Below are positions 38,714-50,400 of a stretch of DNA of 64,000 nt, piece after piece. Numbering within the stretch: position 1 is the stretch's first letter; every line of letters starts with the position of its first letter. The notes under the pieces are model-generated. The model did no database searches. It had not been told where the DNA came from and worked only from the letters and a program-made list of their open reading frames with translations. A program made the translations under genes and the position numbers. Source of the DNA: Phymorhynchus buccinoides (lineage: Eukaryota; Mollusca; Gastropoda; Neogastropoda; Raphitomidae); contig CM065684.1 of NCBI GenBank assembly GCA_017654935.2, positions 61,791,854 to 61,855,853 on the forward strand, given 5' to 3'.

Positions 38714-39916
38714 GATGATGATGGTGATGATGATGTTTTCAGCTACACTGGCCCTCTGTGTGAATCAGACACTTTACTATCAGCAGTAGAAGAGGGTCCC
38801 GGCTCGGTGTTGTTCACTCAGCTGGTGGAATGGCTGGTGACTCGCATCACTGACCTCACCGGCAACGAGGAGAGAGTGCACGCCATTAGCTGTAAGTAGA
38901 ACAAATGAACATACACACATGCACACAGAGAGACACACACACTGACGCATGCAAGCACATACACACATACACACACACACATGCATGCACGTACACACAC
39001 ACACACACAGACAACACGCACACACACACACACACACGAACATACTCATACATGTATATGTTCTCACATCACCAACCTCCCATGCATAGAGACCAAATGT
39101 ACAGTATACATTTAATGAATTCAATGATTCATGCATACACACACACAATACACACAGAGACATACACACAGAGACACACATACACAAGTATGCACGCATC
39201 TTCTTCTTGCATATAGCGTCCTCCATCAACAATTTGATGATTATGATGCTTACGATATATATGCATACATGTATGTACATATGTATGCATGTATGGACAC
39301 ACACACACAGACACACACACACACAAACACACCACATACAAAGACTGAAAGAGACACAAACACACTGAGATAGAAGCTAATGATATGTTTGAATAGTTTG
39401 CTTTTAAGATGTTCACAGAACAATACTGCAGTTAAACTGATATGACTTTGGAGTGTAGACCCTGATGATGATGATGGTGATGGTGATGGTGATGATGTTG
39501 ACATGGGTGCAACTTTTCCTGGTATACAAGGATTTCCTGTTTTTGAATTTTACCACAAAAGGAATTTCCTTTTTTTTAAAAAATTTGTCCAACAAGATCT
39601 TTGTGTGTCAACTGTATTTTTCAAACACTTTAAGCATTTGTATAGATTGTGAAAAAAGTAAACTAAAATACCTTCATAAATCATTTTTTTCTTCAGCTGC
39701 AGGGGAACATTACCCCTAGATCCGGGACGCTCCGGGGTTTTTTCATTGTGTGTAGTTGAACCCATGTGTTTGAGCTATACAGAAAGAATCTTCCTCTATC
39801 TTTTAAAGATATGGTAGTTAACTGATGTGACTTGTGTGGGCAGGCCCCGAGGATGCCTCCAGCTTTCTCTTGGAAGTCAGTGGATTCCTCAGGGAGTATG
39901 GTGAGTGCAGAGAGAG

Positions 39917-39955
<39 letters not shown>

Positions 39956-41405
39956 TACATGTGTGTGTGTGCGCGCAGTGTGTCGTTCTAAAGTGCCTGC
40001 TACACTACATACGATTCGTTGTCAATGCGATGTGATTCTGACGATGCGAGTCATGAATCACTTGAAATACTTCTGTCTAAAAATAGTTTTACTACTTTCA
40101 CTCCAATACACAAGTAGATCCAATACATGAATTTCATGTGAATCATGACTCGCATCATCACAATCGCATCATATTGACAGCGAATCGTATAGCAGGCCCT
40201 TAAGTGTCCAGTACCAGGGTTCGTGGGGTCCTTTCAGGTGCTTTAAAGTGCTGTGAAATCGATCGGTCTTCAAAAGGCCTGTTAAGTCCTTTATATCAGC
40301 AAGGAGGTCCTTTCAAGTCAGTCAAATGTCCTTTTAAAATTGGTGCGGTCAGTTTAAATCCTTTAATCGGGCAAAAAAACAAAACTAAGTACCTTGTCAT
40401 AAGAAATGAACTCAAAAAAATATATTAAATGAAATCAAATTTGCCAAAAATCAATCTCCTTTGTATCTTTCGAGCAGACGATCTAATTTTAATAGTCACT
40501 GTAAATCCGGTCACGTGCGCGAGATTCGGCGAGATATCTTATGTGCCATGTTGAAATTCTTCGCACATGCGGCTGCTTCAGTGCTTGTTTTCAAGTAAAA
40601 GTGTAAAAATGCCTGGAAAGTGTTCGTTTTCAGGATCGTTGGCTGAGAGAAGACATTTATAAGGACTGGGTCCGAAAAGTGATGGACAACAAACATACAG
40701 TTCGTTGTGCATATTGTAAAAAACACATCAACATCTAGTCAATGGGAGAGTCGGTGCTGAAACAACACGCAAAGACTGAAAATCACAAGAAAGCTGAAAG
40801 AAGGCACAAGGCGGAATCGAGGTGCAATGTGACCGACTTTTTTTGCAAACAGTAGAAGTACTACTGCAACAAATTAATCTGCTCAGCAAAAAAAAAAAAA
40901 AATCTGCTCAGCCACAATCATCAGCGTCTGGCTCTGCTCCCACCACGTCTGCAAGTACAACTACAAACAAGGTTTAAATAGGTCCTTTAAAAAATGTTGC
41001 TGGTCCTTTAAAGGTCCTTTTATGGTCCTTTTTTGGCACTCTTCCAAGTCCCCACGAACCATGAGTACTGAATCTGATTGTTGACGCTGAGCTGTCCCTC
41101 CGGACAATTATACAGCGTTGTGTGTTACGGCAGGAAGAAAAATAAACAGAACTAAAAATCAACAGGAACTCAAGGAACTAAAAGAATTGAGGTCTCCCTA
41201 GCGTTTCATGACTCGGGTCAGGCCAATCCGGCTACCGTAGCGGCCCCTGGGGACAAACCCAGACCGGCACTGCCCCAACCTTCAAAATTCTGCACATACT
41301 GAAATATTTTGTATGTTGTTTCTGTGCAGGGTGTGTGTATCCTGACCTGACTGAGGGCCCAGTCAGTGACAGGCTAAGTGAGGCCAACAAATGTCTACAA
41401 CTCTT

Positions 41406-41483
<78 letters not shown>

Positions 41484-44400
41484 GCGAGCAAACAAACAAA
41501 TCTTTTTTAATGTTGGCAAAGAATAAGCACAATACAGGCTTGTTTTCATCTAGCCAACAACAATGTAAGAAAACTAGTTACACCCATGCTCTGCACAGGT
41601 CCAGAAATAAAATTTTTGAAATGCAAAGATAATTTATTCATCTAATTCGTGGCGAATAGGGCAATTTTCAAGAAAAATCTGAAAAAATTAAAGTAAAAGG
41701 CGCCCTCGTTTGTAAGGCGATACACACTATTCGCATTATGCACCGCAGCGCCTAATGATCTGAAAAATATGGTAATTAAAACTTTTCGTTCAAAACGTAA
41801 CTGACAGGACAACATTTCTAACCAAATTTGTTTTCAACATAGCACTTGCCGGGGATTTTGAAAGTCAACTGTTTTAGCATCAAATCAATGTGAGCTTTGG
41901 ACCTTCTTACAAGAATCCTACCTAAAATACTTATCAGTCAAATCCTATTTGTTCTGTTAAATCACCATTAAACAGTGTATAGTAAAGAGGCGTGGCCTTC
42001 CCTACAGGTTTGTCTGATATTCAAAATGGCCGCCAGGTCACATGGTGTTGAAAAACAATGTTGCTTAGTTTATTTCATGCCTTCCAGTCATTTCTGTATC
42101 AAGTACAATTATTACAGTTATCCAAATATAAAAAGTAAAAATTGATTTCAAGGTAACTTTTCGGCTAGAATTAGCATATCTGAGTTGTTAATTCGCGTTC
42201 TTTGTCTCAAACGAGATTCTGTGAATTTTTTTACTATTGTTTGATGAGACAGAGAATGCGAGTTAACAACTCAGACATACTAATTTTATGACCATTGCTT
42301 TCATGTGTTAGGAAAGTAGACAAATGATCAGCATCACCACACAATGCTTAAATCCAGCGCTGTTGATGAGCTAAGATTTCGTGTGAATTTTTTTTTAGAT
42401 GGACTCCATACTTTCATAGTGCCTTCACACAGTCTTCAAATTTAGCATATATGGTCAGGGTAATATTCTGTATCAGTGTGCAAAATTTCATGTAGCTTAC
42501 AGACAGCTTACAGACCAGGTCACAGTACTGAAACTGCTTTAGTAAAGGTTGTTAATGATCTTCTTCTTTCTCTTGATGAAGGAAAACTCAGTTCTGACTC
42601 TTGGACCTTTCAGCAGCGTTTGATACCATTGACCACAACACTCTTCTTTCTCGTTTGGAATCTGTCTTCGGCATCAGTGGTACAGTTCTCCAGTGGTTCA
42701 CCTCTTATCTTTCTAACCATACCCAGGTTGTTTCCTTTCATGACACCAACTCTGCCCCAGCCTCTGTTTCCTGTGGTGTGCCACAGGGATCAGTCCTGGG
42801 GCCTGTTCGATTTGTTCTCTACACTTCTCCTCTTTCAGACGTCATGTCCCAGCATTCAGCTCTCCATCACTCGTTCGCTGATGATACCCACCTGCAGAAG
42901 TCTTCTAAGCCTAATGAAATTGATGATCTAGTTTTGTCCATGCAGGATACTGTTTCAGATGTCAAGTCATGGATGACCTCCAATAAATTGAAACTCACTG
43001 ATAAGAGTGAGGCAATGATTGTTTCCACTCAGGAAAGTTCCATCTCTGTTCAGTTTACTGACTCTCTTGTCATTGGCGATGCTACTGTCCCTTTCTGTCA
43101 ATCAGCTAAAAACCTTGGTGTAACCCTCGTCTGTCAGCTAACTATGGTCATGCATGTCATGACTCTGATTCGTAATGTGAACTTTGAACTCCGTCGTATT
43201 AGTGCCATTCGCAACTATCTCACAGTTGAAACCACCAAGACTCTAGTGTCAGCTTTTCTACGGTCTCGCATCGATTATTGCAATTCCTTACTTGTAGGCT
43301 GTCCTCAAACCCTCCTCAACAAACTTCAGGAAGTTCAAAACAATGCAGCTTGGTTAATCCTTAAAGTCCCTCGTACAGACCACATCAAACCCCACAATAC
43401 CTTACACTGGCTTCCAGTCGAGGCAAGAATAAAGTATAAAATTGCTTGCCTCTGTTTCAATGCTGTCCATTCATCTGGTCCTGCCTACCTCTCTGATCTC
43501 GTTCACCTGTACTCACCCTCCAGGTCTCTCTGTTCCTCTTCTGACAAACTTATCCTTTCTATTCCTCGTACAAACACTAAGACATATCGTGAACATTCAT
43601 TTTCTTTCAGCGCCCCTTCTGTCTGGAACACCCTACCATATGAACTTCGTTCTGTTAAATCTTTCCAATCTTTCAAAACCGCTCTTAAAACTCACCTCTT
43701 CCGGCAATACCTCTGATTTCTTCCTTGTCCTGCTTGCTGCCTTAAAACTATGCTCCCCACATTGTGTGTGGGTGTGCGCGCGCGTGTGTGCGGACGTGTG
43801 CGTGTGTGTGTGTGTGCATGCGTGTTGTGGCTATGTGCATGTTTTTGATAGTTAATATTGTAGTAGCTTATGATCTATGTATTTATTTAAATCATTGTGA
43901 AGCGCTGTGAGCTCATGAGAGAAAGGACGCTCTATAAATGTTAATTATTATTATTATTATTATTTATTAGATCCTGAGAAACAAAAATGAACAAAAATTG
44001 CCCCCAAAAAGCACAGTGTGCCACCAGATTATTATATAGTCATGAAGGGTGGATTATGCTGGTACATGTAGTAGTAAAAGGGGAGTTTCCAGTGAGTTTC
44101 ATTATTAGTTTACGGTTGCCTAAAATCATCATGGATCAACAATACATAACAATAACATAGACTGACAGAGAGAGAGAGAGAGAGATATTCTTTTTTTTTA
44201 AGGCAGCTGAGGGGGTGGGATTCAATGCAACTAGGGACCCACCCCCCACCTACCCCAGTCCGCCCCTGGCTATGATCACAAAATTGTGAAGAGAATAATT
44301 GCCATGCTGTTTTTTTGGTCATTTTTCAGATTTTCTGAGCTGCGAGCTACAGGCTGTGCGTATGATTGCCAAGAAAAAGCCCTCCATGCTACAACCCTCG

Positions 44401-47400
44401 GCATCTGAACCCGCAGTGGCTGTGAGTGATTAGCATATTAATGTTCATGAATATTAATGACTATTACCATGAATATTAATGTTGATTGCCAGGTAAAAGC
44501 CCACCAATTTACGACATCCAGGATCTCAACCTGTGGTGGCTGTGAGTGATTAGCGTATTAATGCTCATGAATATTAATGATGATTACCAAGAAAAAGCCC
44601 TCTGCGCTACAACCCCCGGGATCTCAACCTGTGGTGGCTGTGAGTTATTAGCATATTAATGCTCATGAATATTAATGATGATTACCTAGAAAAAGCCCTC
44701 TGCACTACAACCCCCGGGATCTCAACCTGTGGTGGCTGTGAGTGATTAGCATATTAATGAGCATGAATATTAATGATGATCACCATGAATATTAATGATG
44801 ATTGCCAGGTAAAAGCCCACCATGCTATGACCCTCAGGATCTCAACCCGTGTGATTAGCATATTAATCTTCATGAATATTAATGATGAATACCAATACAG
44901 AAAGCCTTTTTAAAAATCATGGACTTTTCAAATGCATTGACGTTTGAAAGTCCATACAGTTACAAAATGATCCCTATATGTTATTGCTCAGTATACAATT
45001 CTTGGGATGTCTACAAAAGCAAACGTAAGTGTATACATACAGTGATACACCTCCCTATAAAGACCCCTTCCTATTAAGACCTTTTTGGGGTTTTGTTTGA
45101 ATGTCTTAATAAGGAGGTTCCAATATTGTTTTATTTTGTTGTTTCATTTTCAGTCAGAGAGTGAAATGGCAGAATACAGGAACAAAATGCTGATAGGGTT
45201 GCAGACCTGTTTACTCAACTCTTTTCGATTAGTATTCTACTCATTTTGGACCTCTACTACTCTTCAAAATTGAAAATAATGCTCTTTACTACTCATTTTC
45301 AGTGAACATTGTTTGATGGTTTAATGAATAAAACTACACATTTTGCACCCAAACTACTCATTTCAGCTCTCCAGACTTCTCCAGACTTGTGTAAGGGGTA
45401 AACAGGTCTGGGGCTGGGTTTCCCTAAGCCCCCTGACAACATCACCACTTTACTTATAGTGTGGTTTACATCATGATAATATCATTATTGTTGTGTTCTG
45501 TGTGATTTTCAGTCAGAGAGTGAGGTGGCAGAACACATGAAGAAAATGCTCATAGGGCTGGGTTTCCCTAAGCCCCCCGACAACATCACCACCTTCACTG
45601 TCTTCAGCAAATTGGAAGCCAAGGTAAAGTCCTTTACCCTAGACCCCGGCCTTTCAGGGTTTTTTTCATTTTGTGTAGTTGTACCCAGGATGACTCAAAG
45701 CTGTTGAAGCAATCTTTTTGATATGTGCTAGCAAGTATTATTGTCATTGTAAACAAAGGTCACTTGAAACAGAAGAAGTAATATTTGGGATGGTGTGTGT
45801 ATGTTATAAAAATATGCCAATCAAGTTTGCTGAACGGGTATTGCAAAGAAAGCTCAGCAGTCTATTAAAAGGTCAGGTCAGGTCAGGTAGGACGACTAGG
45901 CCTCGCGGCCTCTCAAGTGTCCTTTCTCTTGATTGGGATTTTAAAAAAACAAAAAACATTTTAATATTCAGTTGGCACAGCTGTGACGGTTTTAGTAGAC
46001 TATCAGTCATACTGGTATTTTAATTTACTAAGGTTTGGGTCTTTGTCCAGTAGGTTTTTAAATTTGTTAGTGTAGTGGAGGCTGTGTTGGTGGTGGTGTT
46101 TGCCACACAGGTTCTCTCTTCCTCTCACTCAGTACTGTAGTGGAGGCTATGATGGTGGTGGTGTTTGCCACACAGGTTCTCTCTTCCTCTCACTCAGTAC
46201 TGTAGTGGAGGCTATGATGGTGGTGGTGTTTGCCACACAGGTTCTCTCTTCCTCTCACTCAGTACTGTAGTGGAGGCTGTGTTGGTGGTGTTGTTTGCCA
46301 CACAGGTTCTCTCTTCCTCTCACTCAGTACTGTAGTGGAGGCTGTGTTGGTGGTGTTGTTTGCCACACAGGTTCTCTCTTCCTCTCTCTCAGTACTGTAG
46401 TGGAGGCTATGTTGGTGGTGGTGTTTGCCACACAGGTTCTCTCTTCCTCTCACTCAGTACTGTAGTGGAGGCTATGTTGGTGGTGTTGTTTGCCACACAG
46501 GTTCTCTCTTCCTCTCACTCAGTACTGTAGTGGAGGCTATGTTGGTGGTGTTTGCCACAGGTTTTCTCTTCCTCTCACTCAGTACTGTAGTGGAGGCCAT
46601 GTTAGTGTTGTTGTTTGCCACACAGGTTCTCTCTTCCTCTCACTCAGTACTGTAGTGGAGGCTGTGTTGGTGGTGGTGTTTGCCACACAGGTTCTCTCTT
46701 CCTCTCACTCAGTACTGTAGTGGAGGCTGTGTTGGTGGTGGTGTTTGCCACACAGGTTCTCTCTTCCTCTCACTCAGTACTGTAGTGGAGGCTATGTTGG
46801 TGGTGGTGTTTGCCACACAGGTTCTCTCTTCCTCTCACTCAGTACTGTAGTGGAGGCTGTGTTGGTGGTGGTGTTTGCCACACAGGTTCTCTCTTCCTCT
46901 CACTCAGTACTGTAGTGGAGGCTGTGTTGGTGGTGGTGTTTGCCACACAGGTTCTCTCTTCCTCTCACTCAGTACTGTAGTGGAGGCTGTGTTGGTGGTG
47001 GTGTTTGCCACACAGGTTCTCTCTTCCTCTCACTCAGTACTGTAGTGGAGGCTATGTTGGTGGTGTTGTTTGCCACACAGGTTCTCTCTTCCTCTCACTC
47101 AGTACTGTAGTGGAGGCTGTGTTGGTGGTGGTGTTTGCCACACAGGTTCTCTCTTCCTCTCACTCAGTACTGTAGTGGAGGCTATGTTGGTGGTGTTTGC
47201 CACAGGTTTTCTCTTCCTCTCACTCAGTACTGTAGTGGAGGCCATGTTAGTGTTGTTGTTTGCCACACAGGTTCTCTCTTCCTCTCACTCAGTACTGTAG
47301 TGGAGGCTGTGGTGGTGTTTGCCACACAGGTTCTCTCTTCCTCTCACTCAGTACTGTAGTGGAGGCTGTGTTGGTGGTGGTGTTTGCCACACAGGTTCTC

Positions 47401-50400
47401 TCTTCCTCTCTCTCAGTACTGTAGTGGAGGCTGTGTTGGTGGTGTTGTTTGCCACACAGGTTCTCTCTTCCTCTCACTCAGTACTGTAGTGGAGGCTGTG
47501 TTCGTGGTGGTGTTTGCCACACAGGTTCTCTCTTCCTCTCACTCAGTACTGTAGTGGAGGCTATGATGGTGGTGGTGTTTGCCACACAGGTTCTCTCTTC
47601 CTCTCACTCAGTACTGTAGTGGAGGCTGTGTTGGTGGTGGTGTTTGCCACACAGGTTCTCTCTTCCTCTCACTCAGTACTGTAGTGGAGGCTATGATGGT
47701 GGTGTTGTTTGCCACACAGGTTCTCTCTTCCTCTCACTCAGTACTGTAGTGGAGGCTGTGTTGGTGGTGGTGTTTGCCACACAGGTTCTCTCTTCCTCTC
47801 TCTCAGTACTGTAGTGGAGGCTGTGTTGGTGGTGGTGTTTGCCACACAGGTTCTCTCTTCCTCTCACTCAGTACTGTAGTGGAGGCTATGTTGGTGGTGT
47901 TGATTGCCACACAGGTTCTCTCTTCCTCTCACTCAGTACTGTAGTGGAGGCTATGTTGGTGGTGGTGTTTGCCACACAGGTTCTCTCTTCCTCTCACTCA
48001 GTACTGTAGTGGAGGCTGTGTTGGTGGTGTTGATTGCCACACAGGTTCTCTCTTCCTCTCACTCAGTACTGTAGTGGAGGCTATGTTGGTGGTGGTGTTT
48101 GCCACACAGGTTCTCTCGTCCTCTCACTCAGTACTGTAGTGGAGGCTGTGTTGGTGGTGTTGTTTGCCACACAGGTTCTCTCTTCCTCTCACTCAGTACT
48201 GTAGTGGAGGCTATGTTGGTGGTGGTGTTTGCCACACAGGTTCTCTCGTCCTCTCACTCAGTACTGTAGTGGAGGCTGTGTTGGTGGTGTTGTTTGCCAC
48301 ACAGGTTCTCTCTTCCTCTCACTCAGTACTGTAGTGGAGGCTATGTTGGTGGTGTTGTTTGCCACACAGGTTCTCTCTTCCTCTCACTCAGTACTGTAGT
48401 GGAGGCTATGATGGTGGTGGTGTTTGCCACACAGGTTCTCTCTTCCTCTCACTCAGTACTGTAGTGGAGGCTGTGGTGGTGTTTGCCACACAGGTTCTCT
48501 CTTCCTCTCACTCAGTACTGTAGTGGAGGTTGTGTTGGTGGTGGTGTTTGCCACACAGGTTCTCTCTTCCTCTCACTCAGTACTGTAGTGGAGGCTATGT
48601 TGGTGGTGGTGTTTGCCACACAGGTTCTCTCTTCCTCTCACTCAGTACTGTAGTGGAGGCTGTGTTGGTGGTGTTGTTTGCCACACAGGTTCTCTCTTCC
48701 TCTCACTCAGTACTGTAGTGGAGGCTGTGTTGGTGGTGTTTGCCACACAGGTTCTCTCTTCCTCTCACTCAGTACTGTAGTGGAGGCTGTGTTGGTGGTG
48801 GTGTTTGCCACACAGGTTCTCTCTTCCTCTCACTCAGTACTGTAGTGGAGGCTGTGTTGGTGGTGGTGTTTGCCACACAGGTTCTCTCTTCCTCTCAGTA
48901 CTGTAGTGGAGGCTATGTTGGTGGTGGTGTTTGCCACACAGGTTCTCTCTTCCTCTCTCTCAGTACTGTAGTGGAGGCTGTGTTGGTGGTGGTGTTTGCC
49001 ACACAGGTTCTCTCTTCCTCTCTCTCAGTACTGTAGTGGAGGCTGTGTTGGTGGTGGTGTTTGCCACACAGGTTCTCTCTTCCTCTCACTCAGTACTGTA
49101 GTGGAGGCTGTGTTGGTGGTGGTGTTTGCCACACAGGTTCTCTCTTCCTCTCAGTACTGTAGTGGAGGCTATGTTGGTGGTGTTGTTTGCCACACAGGTT
49201 CTCTCTTCCTCTCACTCAGTACTGTAGTGGAGGCTGTGTTGGTGGTGTTGTTTGCCACACAGGTTCTCTCTTCCTCTCACTCAGTACTGTAGTGGAGGCT
49301 GTGTTGGTGGTGGTGTTTGCCACACAGGTTCTCTCTTCCTCTCACCCAGTTAACAATGTCTTGAAGGCAATTGTTGTTCTCTTCACCTTTACTCTCTCAA
49401 GTTCAGGGGAGGACTGACTTAGGCCAGTCAACAAATCATAGAATAGAATACAGTTCACATCTTAACCTACTTTCTCCCAATGCACACACACATTTCATGA
49501 TTATTCACTCACACTGCTACAGGCACATGCCTACATTAACTCTTAGATTACAAACATATCAATAGGTGCAATGCATCTCCCCCCCCCCCCTTCGTCTGGA
49601 AATGCCGTCCTGGCGATTATCTCCTATGAAAAAGTTAATAACAAATATAAGGGGGTTCAACAATTACTTCAATGCAATTAAGCAAAAGAACAACATTAGG
49701 AATATATATTTTGTTCTTTTCCTTTCTTTCTCTTCTTCTCACCATTGCTCCAATATTTACAAAGTACAAAAGCAATTTAAAAAAAAGTTAAAAAAAAAAA
49801 AGGAAGGAAAAAACTTACATTTTTAACACAGAAAACAAATATTTCAAAATTGCCATTAAAATGTTCAGGAAAAATAAGAACATGAAAGTCAAACTTTCTT
49901 TTCATATGTTATGCTTACTCTATCTTTTATTATTATCATTTAATGTCTTTCACTTTTGAACTTTAATTTAGCTTAACTTCTGTGACTATCACCATGGTAA
50001 CTTATGTTAGTGAACGTAGGGTCCCAAAACAAAGGAACAGTTCCGTTTTGTCTCTTTGTCAATGCTTGACTGTGGACACAAATCTTCACAAAAGTCATAT
50101 AAATAAACCACCGCAAAAACATTTATTTACCTATTATTGCTGGCACAAAACCTTATACAAATGAACCACAGCATTATTTTAAAGTCTCTATGGAAAAAAA
50201 CCAATTCAGAAAACAAAATGTAAGTTTCATTTTTTTTGGGATTGTCAAAAATATTATGGCTAGGTAAAATAGGTTTGCACCAATATGCTGTTAATCACCT
50301 ATATACGTTTGTGCTGTTATTGTTCGCTAAGCTATCTCTTCAGTTCCTACTCTGACTGTCACAACATAAAAGAATGTCTTGTTTTGTTCTGCCACAAAAA

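Noticed and set aside
46063..49348. CRISPR-like look of the regular 65-bp array
   Set aside because: There are no unique spacers; the whole unit is repeated, and the context is an animal intron.
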